In this document: piece after piece, positions 52,149 to 60,555 of the stretch
Numbering within the stretch: the first letter of the stretch is position 1
How the letters are laid out: each line of letters begins with the position of its first letter
Assembly (NCBI GenBank): GCA_030005635.1
Contig: JARUHP010000019.1
Location: 17,784-81,783 of the forward strand
Length of the DNA stretch: 64,000 nt
From: Deltaproteobacteria bacterium IMCC39146
GTDB taxonomy: Bacteria; Desulfobacterota; Desulfuromonadia; Desulfuromonadales; BM103
Direction: 5' to 3'
The notes under the pieces: generated by a model
The model's input: the letters and a program-made list of their open reading frames with translations, nothing else
Told to the model about the DNA's origin: nothing
Database searches by the model: none
Translations under genes and position numbers: made by a program

Positions 52149-54026
52149 TTAACGTGTCGATGATTCAACCAGCTTAAAAGCATAAACCTTATGATCCCGA
52201 CTACCAACCAACAGTAGCTCAGACCGGACGAGTGGACGGCCCTGAATCTCTCGATCCAGCTTGTACTGCGTCACGAGTTGTCCACTGTCGACGCCAAACA
52301 CACGCAGGGCGCCGCTGTTGTCACCGATAAAGATGCGGCCGTTATCGATGAGTGGTGTAGCGTAGGATGGTCCGGCCAGTTCAACCCGCCAGACGACCTC
52401 ACCCGTTTTGGCGTCAAGCTTCCAGAGCCCGTTGCCTGCAGTCGCCACAAAGAGAGCGCCAGCCGAGTAGACAGGGGCTCCGTAGTAACAGACTTCATCG
52501 AGGTCCTGCTGCCAGAGAAGCTGGCCAAGCTGATCGTAAGCGACCACCAACCCTTGCCGGCTGACAACAGCAATCCCTTGCGGCAAAACAACCGGTGCTC
52601 TCAACAAGGGGGCCGCTAAGGTCTGCTGCCATTGCAGAACGCCATCGAGGCTCAAAACTGAAAGAGTGCCGTCACCGCTGGCCAGGTAGAGGTTCTTGCC
52701 ATCGTACGCCGGTTGAGCACGCAAGGGCTGGCCACCGGGAAAACTCCAGCGCCGCTCGCCGCTTTTTGCATCGAGAGCAAAGAGAGTACCGTTCCACGCA
52801 GGGACCAGAACCAGGCCCTTGACCACCAAAAGGCTGGCCTGGCGATGATCATCGGCAGGCGAAGGAGAATAATCGAAACGCCAACGCACGGCCCCTGTTG
52901 CCGCATCCAGAGCGTAAACTTCACGGCTCCAGGTCTGGATAAAAAGTTGACCCTCAGACAAGACCGGTGTTGCATCCAGGGTATCACCAAGGGCCTTGAC
53001 CCAAAGGACTTCGCCAGCTTTATTCATCGCCCTGAGACTGCCGTCCCAACTCGCAACATAAAGCTTTTCATCACCGGCAATCAGGTTAGCATCCACATAA
53101 CCATCCGTGGCATAGTCCCACGCCGGATCAAGAAGCAAGGCATCACGTGGACCGCTTGCAGCAACCCACTTCTGTGCAGGAGAGATCATCACGCCACCGA
53201 TTTCTGGGTCCTTGCTTCGATCGTAAATCATTGCTTTGGCGGCTTCCTGGTCGGCGGTTCCCCACCAGTTATCATGAACAGTCACATCACCGGTATAAAA
53301 GTCACCGAGGCGCAAGCTGTCCAGGTTGCCGTAAAAATTATTCTGGTGAATATCAAAGTCGCGATCATTCTCGAAGAGAAAGATTCCGGAGCCATTGAAG
53401 CGCAGAATATTATGGTGGGCATCAACGGTGGAGTTACGGAAGTTGATGCCCTTGCCCTGATTGTGTTCGATCAGGTTATTGCGAAAGGTGAACTTGGCCT
53501 GGCCCAGGCGGCAACCATCGATATTGTGATGAATCCAGCTGTCTTCAACCACGCCTCGGGTAAAATGAGCATGCATGGTATAGGCGGAATCGCGGATTTC
53601 ACAGTAACGAAGATGGACCTCCTGGGAAAAATCGACCCGTATCTCCAGCCAGTCGCCAGGTTGCGGATCCTCGGCGGCACTATGAAACAATATCGGCTGC
53701 TGCCGGGTGCCGAGAGCCATCAGCCTGCCTTCGATTGCAAGTACCGCATCGCCCAAGCCATCCTCATCAGCGTCACGTTTAACAAAAGCAATGCTGGTTC
53801 CGGGTGAAATCGTCAATGTCGCGCCTTTGGCCACCTTGACTGTACCGTCGATCAGAATCTTTCCGGACCAGACGGTATCCTCACTAAGGTGATCATTACC
53901 ATAGTGCTGAACATCGGTTTCGACACCTTCATCAACAAGCACCGGCGCACAGCTGGAGAGTAGAAAGACGAGAAAAAATCCAGTCAGAAAGAGTCGTTTG
54001 AGACTTATTTGTTTCGACCTTTGCAT
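52149..54026 (-). CDS. Lipoprotein with beta-helix and PQQ-like beta-propeller
   Basis: A 625-residue lipoprotein (LLSSC, Cys26) made of a beta-helix part (about 55-275, ending HDNWWGTAD) and a beta-propeller of PQQ-repeat type (about 300-620; blades such as LYVASWDGSLRAMNKAGEVLW, VYALDAATGAVRWRF, LFALDAKSGERRWSF and IFIGDNSGALRVFGVDSG). The start of the beta-helix part closely matches lipoprotein A at 42246 (KGATLTISPGTSIAFVKRDADEDGLGDAVL versus ...GHLTIEPGTRVVF). PQQ-like propellers resemble BamB, an outer-membrane assembly factor; none of the cofactor ligands can be confirmed by eye. Confidence 0.87.
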   Translation of the reverse strand: MQRSKQISLKRLFLTGFFLVFLLSSCAPVLVDEGVETDVQHYGNDHLSEDTVWSGKILIDGTVKVAKGATLTISPGTSIAFVKRDADEDGLGDAVLAIEGRLMALGTRQQPILFHSAAEDPQPGDWLEIRVDFSQEVHLRYCEIRDSAYTMHAHFTRGVVEDSWIHHNIDGCRLGQAKFTFRNNLIEHNQGKGINFRNSTVDAHHNILRFNGSGIFLFENDRDFDIHQNNFYGNLDSLRLGDFYTGDVTVHDNWWGTADQEAAKAMIYDRSKDPEIGGVMISPAQKWVAASGPRDALLLDPAWDYATDGYVDANLIAGDEKLYVASWDGSLRAMNKAGEVLWVKALGDTLDATPVLSEGQLFIQTWSREVYALDAATGAVRWRFDYSPSPADDHRQASLLVVKGLVLVPAWNGTLFALDAKSGERRWSFPGGQPLRAQPAYDGKNLYLASGDGTLSVLSLDGVLQWQQTLAAPLLRAPVVLPQGIAVVSRQGLVVAYDQLGQLLWQQDLDEVCYYGAPVYSAGALFVATAGNGLWKLDAKTGEVVWRVELAGPSYATPLIDNGRIFIGDNSGALRVFGVDSGQLVTQYKLDREIQGRPLVRSELLLVGSRDHKVYAFKLVESSTR

Positions 54027-54088
54027 AGATACCCGTTTGAATTGTCAGAATGCCGTCTAGCCGTCCCTGCCAAGGCGGCGGAACTTCA

Positions 54089-55045
54089 TCACCCGAACAA
54101 CTGATATAACCAGCCGAGCAGAATGGAAACACTCAAGCTAACACTCAAGAAAACCACCAAAACACGTTTCTTGAACATACCTGCCAGAGCGATAATAGCC
54201 GGCAAGCTGGAAACCGGTCCAGCCATGAACAAGGTCAGTGCCGCGCCTGGATCGATGCCTCGCTGTAACAGACCGGCCATGATCGGAATAATCGGAATCT
54301 GGTTGGTCGGCAGCGGCAAACCGAGAACCGCCGCAAGAAGAAGAGAGACAAAACTTTTCTGACCGACCAGACCCGTAATCCAAGACACCGGAACCAGGGT
54401 TACGATGATCGCTTCCAGCACGATCGCCAGCAGCAGAAATTTACCAACGAAGAGACCCGCATCAAGGGTCCGATCAAAGATGAAACGCAGCTTACTGGCA
54501 CGCGGCACGATGGTCATCGATTTAACGTGAATCCCTGCCTCAGCGCCAATCTCCTTAGCCGTTGCCAGGGTGCCGTCTTTCCTGTATTTCGGTTTAAGCC
54601 GGATCAGGTTGCCAGCCAGGTAGCCCTGGTTGACCAGTAACTGGGTAACCAGCCCAGCACTCAAACCAAGAGCTCCGGCACCCACAACCTTGAGAATCGC
54701 CCACTCCGTTCCGAGAGCACTCCAGGTCAGTATCAAAGCATCCGGACCCATCACCGGAGAGGTCACCAGTAACGCCATCAACGGCGCGAGAGGCGTCTGG
54801 ATCATTGCCAGGGTGATAACGACAGGCAGTATCCCGCAAGAGCAGAGCGGTGAAACCATACCGACGCCCACCGCGACCACAATACCCCATGGCCCCGCCT
54901 TATTGATGAAATCCCGGATCCGCAGATCCAGCTTATAGCCTTTGATGACCCCGACCAGCACGATCGACAGGAGAAAAAACCACCACATATTGGCGATTTC
55001 GTCCCAGATCACGGTCAGCATTTGCATCCAGATTGAGTCAGGCAT
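54089..55045 (-). CDS. YraQ-like (DUF318) permease
   Basis: A 318-residue inner-membrane protein with about eight helices. It carries the family pair GMVSPLCSCGILPVVI near residue 60 and LPLPTNQIPIIPIMAGLLQRG near 245. These permeases are proposed to move metal(loid)s or thiol-linked compounds, with the CSCG motif suggesting metal handling. A middle loop (about 155-195) is hydrophilic. It lies between FmdE and the propeller lipoprotein, likely an input or output channel of the array. Confidence 0.85.
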   Translation of the reverse strand: MPDSIWMQMLTVIWDEIANMWWFFLLSIVLVGVIKGYKLDLRIRDFINKAGPWGIVVAVGVGMVSPLCSCGILPVVITLAMIQTPLAPLMALLVTSPVMGPDALILTWSALGTEWAILKVVGAGALGLSAGLVTQLLVNQGYLAGNLIRLKPKYRKDGTLATAKEIGAEAGIHVKSMTIVPRASKLRFIFDRTLDAGLFVGKFLLLAIVLEAIIVTLVPVSWITGLVGQKSFVSLLLAAVLGLPLPTNQIPIIPIMAGLLQRGIDPGAALTLFMAGPVSSLPAIIALAGMFKKRVLVVFLSVSLSVSILLGWLYQLFG

Positions 55046-55088
55046 ATGACATCTTTCAAAACCTCATAGAGGCTTAAGCTAAAGATAT

Positions 55089-55192
55089 TTAACGCAAAGA
55101 CGCAAAGACAAAAGAAAATGAACCAAGAAAGCAAACCCTTATAAGGCTTTCCTTTGCGACTTTGACTGCTTTCCCTTTGCGTGTTTGCTTTA
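55089..55192. repeat. Intergenic palindrome, 'cgcaaagacgcaaag' type
   Basis: Left arm aacgcaaagacgcaaagaca, right arm cctttgcgactttgactgct plus ccctttgcgtgtttgcttt. It lies between FmdE and the permease; the right end runs into the FmdE C-terminus. Confidence 0.6.
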
Positions 55193-55660
55193 ATCTTTCG
55201 ATTTTTTTTGCACCAGCTTCTGATCTTCAGCCTGCCAGAACTGCGGCAACAGTTCATCGAGCATGGCGTCCATCTCGGCGCGCCGTTTGACCTGTTCATC
55301 CGCTTCCAGCCCGTCCGAACCATTCTCGAGACGATTGCAAAGCGACCGATAACGACCCGCCATCTCCAGCGCTTCTGTAGTCAATTCAACTTCGACAGAA
55401 GCCTGCGCAGTGGACAGGGTCAAGGCATGACGACCGTCATTTTTAACGATCAGGGAACCCTTGTCTTCAGTGCACCCGGTCGTCTCCGCGATTCCATCCG
55501 TTGCACAGGTTCGGTTGCTGTAGATCGCCTGCAGTTCGCCAGTGTTGTCACCCAACCATTTGATTGCGGCAAGGCCCAAACGCCCCCCGAGCGTACTCAT
55601 AGGACAGCGGTGGCCGTGTCGAGTGTAAATACGATCAAAGATTTCAGGCGTTTCAGTCAT
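55190..55660 (-). CDS. FmdE-family protein
   Basis: A 156-residue FmdE-like protein: HGHRCPMSTLGGRLG near residue 15, then IYSNRTCATDGIAETTGCT near 46 and an alpha-helical C-terminus. FmdE is named for formylmethanofuran dehydrogenase but most members are metal-binding proteins found near molybdenum and nickel genes. It is the first gene of the 17-kb minus-strand array. The His and Cys residues fit a metal site. Confidence 0.88.
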   Translation of the reverse strand: MTETPEIFDRIYTRHGHRCPMSTLGGRLGLAAIKWLGDNTGELQAIYSNRTCATDGIAETTGCTEDKGSLIVKNDGRHALTLSTAQASVEVELTTEALEMAGRYRSLCNRLENGSDGLEADEQVKRRAEMDAMLDELLPQFWQAEDQKLVQKKSKD

Positions 55661-55705
55661 ATCTCAACAAACTGTGGCTAAAGGACAAGGGCATTAAACC
55701 TAATT

Positions 55706-55776
55706 GGACGCTGATTAACGCAGAAAAGGCATGATTTAGGAATAAAATCAGCGTTAATCAGATTTGATCAGCGTCC
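55706..55776. repeat. Intergenic palindrome, 'ggacgctgattaacgc' type
   Basis: Arms ggacgctgattaacgc and gcgttaatcag...gatcagcgtcc. It lies between FmdE and the AAA-like gene. Confidence 0.6.
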
Positions 55777-55790
55777 CATTTAGCTTTTGA

Positions 55791-56672
55791 CTAAAACTCA
55801 TAATGGTGCGGGCAATCCGTATCGCGGATAACGTGATACTTCTCAACCATATCCGGAGTCAAAAACTGCCGAACTTCTTTGAGCGCCTGCATAAAGTGTT
55901 CAGCGGTGACAATCTCGGAATCGTTCTTGATCGCGTTCACTGTTGCCCGCTTGCAAAGGCTCTCGATATCCCAACCAACATAGCCTTCACTTAAGCGTGC
56001 CAGTTCATCGCGGTCAATTCCGCCCTCCAGGTTAGGCATCTGATCCATGTAGATATCGAGCATGCCGCGACGATCCACGGCCGTCGGCGGATGGACGAAG
56101 ACCTTACGGTTAAAACGTTTCTTTTCCTTGATCACGGCTTGGTCGACAGTATCAATGCGGTAGCAGGAGCCGAGCAGCATCACACCTTCGACCTGGTTGA
56201 TACGATCAATCTGTTCAACAAAGAGCTTGGTCAGTTCTTTGTCAGCAAAAGTCGGTGGGATAGCGCGCAGGTTGCCAGGGCTCCACTCGTAATCGCAACC
56301 GGCCCGGGGAGCCAGCCATTCACAATCAGAGATAAAGAGGACGCAGGGCGCTTCGTGAATAGCGATATCAAAAGCTTCCTTGAGCTCCTCGTGCTTGCCG
56401 AGCATCTCCTGACCGGAGACATAGACAAAGCTGACACCGGCATCCATGGCGCAGGCTTCTGCCAACATGGTGATGCCAGTCCCCAAAGGCCCCCAGAGCA
56501 TGACTCCGGCAGGGATACCAAGATTGTGTTTGCGAATCATTTCCGGCTTTTTCAGCGGCAGGCAGACCATCTCTTTGAGGGTCTCTTTGACATCGGCATA
56601 ACCACCGATATCATCCCAGCTCAGGTTGGGATCACGGACTTCGTAAAAAAGATTCATCAATTTTCTGTGCAT
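55791..56672 (-). CDS. AAA+ family protein with degenerate ATPase motifs
   Basis: A 293-residue protein of the classic AAA (FtsH/proteasome-type) clade; the whole module is collinear with an active AAA domain. Walker A, normally GPPGTGKT, reads GPLGTGIT (residues 61-68; the lysine is lost). Walker B, normally FIDEID, reads FISDCE (113-118; the glutamate is shifted). The sensor region (LLGSCYRIDTVDQAVIKEKKRFNRKVFV) also departs. ATP hydrolysis is therefore unlikely. The start is set at 56672 because GAAGGAATAG precedes it; a longer frame exists upstream. May be a structural or substrate-binding pseudo-ATPase. Confidence 0.85.
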   Translation of the reverse strand: MHRKLMNLFYEVRDPNLSWDDIGGYADVKETLKEMVCLPLKKPEMIRKHNLGIPAGVMLWGPLGTGITMLAEACAMDAGVSFVYVSGQEMLGKHEELKEAFDIAIHEAPCVLFISDCEWLAPRAGCDYEWSPGNLRAIPPTFADKELTKLFVEQIDRINQVEGVMLLGSCYRIDTVDQAVIKEKKRFNRKVFVHPPTAVDRRGMLDIYMDQMPNLEGGIDRDELARLSEGYVGWDIESLCKRATVNAIKNDSEIVTAEHFMQALKEVRQFLTPDMVEKYHVIRDTDCPHHYEF

Positions 56673-56852
56673 GATTTCTATTCCTTCAAAAGAGGCCGGG
56701 CGATGCTGCCGGGCGGGAAACGATAATTTCTGATCATAACGCAACTGAACCGAGTGGGTAACCTGCCTGAAAAAAGCAACAATCATGCCACCTTGACTGA
56801 ACCTGAAGCGTCCTTATACTGAATGAACACAACAAGGCTTCAAGGAGACGTC

Positions 56853-57042
56853 ATGCCAGACCTTATTCTCATCAAGCCACAACCGGCTCAACCGCCCTCC
56901 TCATCGGCCACGATTTACGTGTCCATGGTCGTTGTACTATCGACGTCACGCAACACTCCCCAAGCCGGGATGGGTAGAACACGATCAGGAAGAGATCTGG
57001 GCTTCCGTGCGTCAGGCGATCCTTGAAAAGGGTGGACAGACT
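56853..57042 (+). pseudogene. glpK: Glycerol kinase 5' remnant with two frameshifts
   Basis: Three reading frames put together give the N-terminus of a FGGY glycerol kinase: MPDLIL (from ATG 56853 after AAGGAG), then a shift near 56871 to QATTGSTALLIGHDLRVHGR and CTIDVTQHSP, then a second shift near 56960 to KPGWVEHDQEEIWASVRQAI. The family has DQGTTGSTALL here and no frame is intact; the remaining 430 or so residues are missing. A decayed fragment. No glp genes are adjacent. Confidence 0.8.
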
Positions 57043-57110
57043 TCATCTAGGCCTATATATTACGTAACTCACTGAATATACAGACAAAGAAAAACCACGG
57101 AGAAATTACA

Positions 57111-57821
57111 ATGAAAACCTCCTGGCTACTTGCAAGTTCAATCCTGGCAATTTTGCTCTGCGCTATTTCAACAAGTTGGGCAGAAACACGCTACGTCTCT
57201 GACCAGCTCGTCGTGTCTCTACGTGAAAAACCGCAAAAAAACTCTTCGCCTATCATCTACCTGAACACTGATATGGCTGTTGAAGTCCTTGAAGAGGCAG
57301 GCGAATATTTCAAGGTCAGGAGCAAAAAGGGTGAGACTGGCTATATTCTGCAGAAATACCTGACAACATCAACGCCCAAGTCGACCATCATCAATAAACT
57401 GCAGAAGGAGCGGGATCAGCTCGCCGGCAAAATCAAAGAGATCCGGCAGCAGGCCGCTTCGACAACCTCGCAAAGTAGCAAATCACAACAAGAGCTGGCC
57501 CTTCAATTAATTGACTCGCGAGAAAACAACACGGCATTGCAAGACAAGTGGAGAGTGAGTCAGGCAGAGTTAAAACAGGTCCGTCAGGATTACCAAGCCC
57601 TACAGAATAACGCTAAAGAAGTCATAGCAATCACCGCAGAACGTGACCAGCTACGCAAAACCAACCAGGAACTTTCGGCCAAGAACATCGCGCTTGATGA
57701 AGAGCTGGGTTCGCTGACCAGAACCGCTGTCATCAAGTGGTTTCTGGCCGGTGCCGGGGTTTTATTTTTCGGTTGGCTCATTGGCAAGGCCTCAGGCAAG
57801 CGTCGACGCAGCAGCTTTTGA
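57111..57821 (+). CDS. SH3-domain membrane protein (TIGR04211-like)
   Basis: A 236-residue protein with signal peptide (about 1-24), one bacterial SH3 domain (about 27-88; VSLREKPQKNSSPIIYLNTDMAVEVLEEAGEYFKVRSKKG), a coiled-coil stalk (about 95-200) and a C-terminal membrane helix (about 206-225) with a basic tail. Periplasmic SH3 domains usually bind cell-wall peptides. No operon partner is visible. The preceding 438-base gap contains the glpK remnant. Confidence 0.88.
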   Translation: MKTSWLLASSILAILLCAISTSWAETRYVSDQLVVSLREKPQKNSSPIIYLNTDMAVEVLEEAGEYFKVRSKKGETGYILQKYLTTSTPKSTIINKLQKERDQLAGKIKEIRQQAASTTSQSSKSQQELALQLIDSRENNTALQDKWRVSQAELKQVRQDYQALQNNAKEVIAITAERDQLRKTNQELSAKNIALDEELGSLTRTAVIKWFLAGAGVLFFGWLIGKASGKRRRSSF

Positions 57822-57828
57822 CAGCAAG

Positions 57829-57973
57829 TAAAGAAAACCACTAAAAAAAAGTGAAAGGAGTCACCCTTTGCGCCTTTCCTGGCTTTTCTTAACGTCTTTG
57901 CGTTGGTCTTTTGATTTCAGCTCTTACTGTTTTGGTGTAAAGACGTCTTCCTTTTGTTTGGGTTATAGACCCT
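57829..57973. repeat. R2 mobile repeat, cut copy 6
   Basis: The left third of R2 is missing; it begins in the aaagaaaaccact arm 8 bases after the SH3 gene stop, and has the complete right end (tgtttgggttatagaccc). The left end may have been lost by deletion. Confidence 0.75.
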
Positions 57974-58101
57974 AAAGAGAAACATGACTCGGCCTCGCTT
58001 GCACGAAAAGCTTGCCTCTTCTCGTTTATTGCCGGTATTCCTGTTAAACTTATCTCAGCAGCACACAAACTCTTTCAGAAATAAGGATTAAGGTCTCCCA
58101 G

Positions 58102-58563
58102 ATGACCAACAACGATATTTTACGACGAATCCGCTACACCTTCGACCTGAGTGACTCGCAGATGATTGCGATTTTCCATCGGGCAGACCACGAAGTCACC
58201 CGCGAAGAGATCAGTGACTGGCTGAAAAAAGATGACGACCCTGCATTCAAGGACTGCAGCGACACCAGGATGGCCATCTTCCTGAATGGTTTTATAAACA
58301 AAAGACGAGGAAAAAGAGAAGGGGCCCAGCCTAAACCGGAGACGAGACTGAATAACAATATTATTTTGACAAAGCTGAAAATTGCCCTGAACCTGAAAGC
58401 CGAAGAGATCATTGAAATCCTCGCCCTGGCCGGTTTCCATATTGGCAATCACGAACTGAGCGCGTTCTTCCGCAGACCTGACCACAAGCACTACCGTGAA
58501 TGCAAGGATCAGATTCTGCGCAATTTTCTAAAAGGGGTTCAACTCAAATTTAGGGAAGAGTGA
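58102..58563 (+). CDS. DUF1456 (YehS-like) protein
   Basis: A 153-residue protein with two DUF1456 repeats (about 1-70 and 85-150), each of the form NNDILRRIRYTFDLSDSQMIAIF and FxRRxDHKHYxECKDQILRNFL. In E. coli the family is YehS, function unknown. RBS AAGGATTAAGG lies upstream. Convergent with the next gene. Confidence 0.88.
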   Translation: MTNNDILRRIRYTFDLSDSQMIAIFHRADHEVTREEISDWLKKDDDPAFKDCSDTRMAIFLNGFINKRRGKREGAQPKPETRLNNNIILTKLKIALNLKAEEIIEILALAGFHIGNHELSAFFRRPDHKHYRECKDQILRNFLKGVQLKFREE

Positions 58564-58576
58564 GAAAAGCAGGGAG

Positions 58577-58894
58577 CTAAAGATCATTCAGTAGACGATA
58601 GATTTTCTGCTGCAGTTCCCAGGTTGTATTTGCATACTCGTCAAAGCCCCGCTCTTCGAAGATTAACCGAGCACCATCCAGAGTGTCGTGGGCTTTCATA
58701 AGAACCGGCGTCAGTTGAAACTCAAGTTTCATTCGGGGGACTTCTCCGACCTGCTCGACCCATTCTTGCAAACCTTTGTTGGCCTTCTTGACAACCCGTG
58801 AAGGTTGTTCAGCGTTCACATCGCAACCTTTGAGCTTCACCCAAAAATCGTTAACGTCTTTTGCTATATCACGAAAGCGGTTCGATATATTCAT
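58577..58894 (-). CDS. Small protein of unknown function
   Basis: A 105-residue soluble helical protein (NISNRFRDIAKDVNDFWVKLKG at the start, VEQVGEVPRMKLEFQLTPVL in the middle, WELQQKIYRLLNDL at the end). No domain recognised. The ATG at 58894 is preferred to 58903 because AAAGG then has normal spacing. Convergent with DUF1456. Confidence 0.65.
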   Translation of the reverse strand: MNISNRFRDIAKDVNDFWVKLKGCDVNAEQPSRVVKKANKGLQEWVEQVGEVPRMKLEFQLTPVLMKAHDTLDGARLIFEERGFDEYANTTWELQQKIYRLLNDL

Positions 58895-58976
58895 CCGCCA
58901 CATCCTTTCAAATCAAGCTTGGTTTACAACCGACATCAACATCTAACTTCGACACCGATCAACTGATAAAAACGTC

Positions 58977-59144
58977 CTAGCAACCTGTCGGACTAACCAT
59001 GAACAGGCTGCAAATCCGCCTGTTTGGTCCATATCTCAGCTCCTTTTCGACCAATAGCTACGGCTATTACTCTCAAAAGAGCCAAAATCTGTTCTCAAAC
59101 AGTCAAATTTTCGCTTCAGCCCAGATAGTCCGACAGGCTGCTAG
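58977..59144. repeat. R1 mobile repeat, copy 5 (inverted)
   Basis: A complete 168-bp R1 element in the opposite orientation to copies 1-4, flanked by CTAG on both sides. It lies upstream of the thiamine riboswitch and may separate it from the small gene's promoter. Confidence 0.85.
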
Positions 59145-59267
59145 AAATCCCAGATGGACACATCCTAGTTGAACCATAGCATCATGACAACCGAAAAGGC
59201 GGGTTTGCAGTTGACTGAGTGTTAAGTAGACTGATAATCTTCAGCTTCAACAACGAAAGATTGTTTT

Positions 59268-59352
59268 ACGCCCTGGGGGAGTAGCTGCTACTGAGAGTCT
59301 GCGTTATGGACGACCCCTCGAACCTGATCCGGATTATACCGGCGTAGGAAAG
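59268..59352 (+). ncRNA. TPP (thiamine pyrophosphate) riboswitch
   Basis: The conserved TPP aptamer parts are present in order: GGGGGAG, CTGAGA, GAACCTGATCCGGATTATACCGGCGTAGGAA. They stand upstream of the thi genes. On binding thiamine pyrophosphate such riboswitches reduce expression. The terminator hairpin at 59380 should be the response element. Confidence 0.95.
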
Positions 59353-59379
59353 CGGCGCAATTTTCGGGGCCTCCTCGAA

Positions 59380-59411
59380 AAGGGCCGCCATGTGCGGCTC
59401 TTGGTGTTTTT
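59380..59411 (+). terminator. Riboswitch-controlled terminator
   Basis: AAGGGCCGC pairs over nine bases with GCGGCTCTT (loop CATGT) and is followed by GGTGTTTTT. It lies between the aptamer and the first thi gene, so it probably acts as the transcription-off structure. Confidence 0.8.
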
Positions 59412-59434
59412 AGCCCCTGCTTTTGAGATCTACC

Positions 59435-60256
59435 ATGCAGATCAAAGTCAACGAACAATATCACTCTTTTGGAGAAAAAGCGTCGCTCGGTTCGGTCAGA
59501 GACCGCATCAAGGCAGACGCCGACCTGTTAATTGTCAACGGCTTTCCTGCCTCGGCAGAGAATGTGCTGAGCAACGGCGACCAGGTGGTTCTGATAAAGC
59601 GTGGTGAGACGCCCGGAATTGAAGAATTTGATGCTCTGATGACAGCCCGCCACACCCCGGGCGTCCATGCAACGGTCAAAGGAGCAACCATCGGCATTGC
59701 CGGTGTCGGCGGCCTTGGCTCTGCCATAGCGATTGCACTGGCCAGGACCGGCATAGGCCACCTGATTATTGCCGACTTCGATCTCGTCGAGCCTTCCAAC
59801 CTGAATCGGCAGCAATTCTTTATTGACCAGATCGGACTTCCAAAAGTCTATGCCCTTCGCGACACGCTGGCACGTATCAACCCGCACGTACGTGTAACCT
59901 CTTGTCACTTGCGCTTGACCCCGGAGAACATCGCAGAAGTCTTTGGTCATGCCCAGATCCTGGTAGAAGCCTTTGACATCGCAGAGCAGAAAGTTATGCT
60001 GATCGAGAACTTTGCAGCAAGGTTCCCGGACAGACCGATGGTGACCGGCTCCGGTATGGCAGGCTATGGCCCGGCGAATACCGTTATGACCCAACAAGTT
60101 GCCAGGAATCTTTACCTTTGTGGCGATGCCACCACTGCAGCCGCACCGGGTACCGGACTTATGGCACCCCGCGTCGGAGTGGCTGCTCATCATCAAGCTA
60201 ACGCGGTGCTACGCCTGCTGTTGGGCGAATCTCCGGACAAAGAAGGAAAGCTCTAG
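59435..60256 (+). CDS. thiF: ThiF with N-terminal ThiS-like domain
   Basis: A 273-residue thiamine sulfur-carrier adenylyltransferase. Residues 1-60 resemble ThiS/MoaD (MQIKVNEQYHSFGEKASLGSV) without the C-terminal Gly-Gly. The E1-type domain begins at about 75 with GIAGVGGLGSAIAIALARTG, DFDLVEPSNLNRQQFF and ends near 265. It activates ThiS for sulfur transfer. The first ATG at 59435 has no clear RBS; a TTG at 59423 in the same frame is possible. First gene of the operon; thiS follows directly. Confidence 0.9.
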   Translation: MQIKVNEQYHSFGEKASLGSVRDRIKADADLLIVNGFPASAENVLSNGDQVVLIKRGETPGIEEFDALMTARHTPGVHATVKGATIGIAGVGGLGSAIAIALARTGIGHLIIADFDLVEPSNLNRQQFFIDQIGLPKVYALRDTLARINPHVRVTSCHLRLTPENIAEVFGHAQILVEAFDIAEQKVMLIENFAARFPDRPMVTGSGMAGYGPANTVMTQQVARNLYLCGDATTAAAPGTGLMAPRVGVAAHHQANAVLRLLLGESPDKEGKL

Positions 60257-60457
60257 ATGGAGATCATCTTCAACGGCAAAGCCCGTGAGATTCAGGACGG
60301 CATCTGTATTCAAGAGCTGCTTAACCAAATGCAGCTTGATTGTATGCAGGTGGTTGTCGAACATAACAACAACATCATCCCGCGCCAGCGACTGGCAGAG
60401 ACGCCTTTAAAAAATAGCGACACCCTGGAAGTCATTCACTTCGTCGGCGGTGGTTAA
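60257..60457 (+). CDS. thiS: Sulfur carrier protein ThiS
   Basis: A 66-residue beta-grasp protein ending in the required Gly-Gly (VIHFVGGG; the functional C-terminus is GG). ATG directly follows the thiF stop, so the two are coupled. As a thiocarboxylate it gives sulfur to ThiG. Confidence 0.95.
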   Translation: MEIIFNGKAREIQDGICIQELLNQMQLDCMQVVVEHNNNIIPRQRLAETPLKNSDTLEVIHFVGGG

Positions 60458-60555
60458 AAACTGGAACAAGGTTCGGGGCACGAGGTTCGAGGAAAACCAA
60501 AGACTTTTCGCGTCCTACGTTCTGCATCCCGCGTTCCCTTCTTCTCGAGGTTAAT

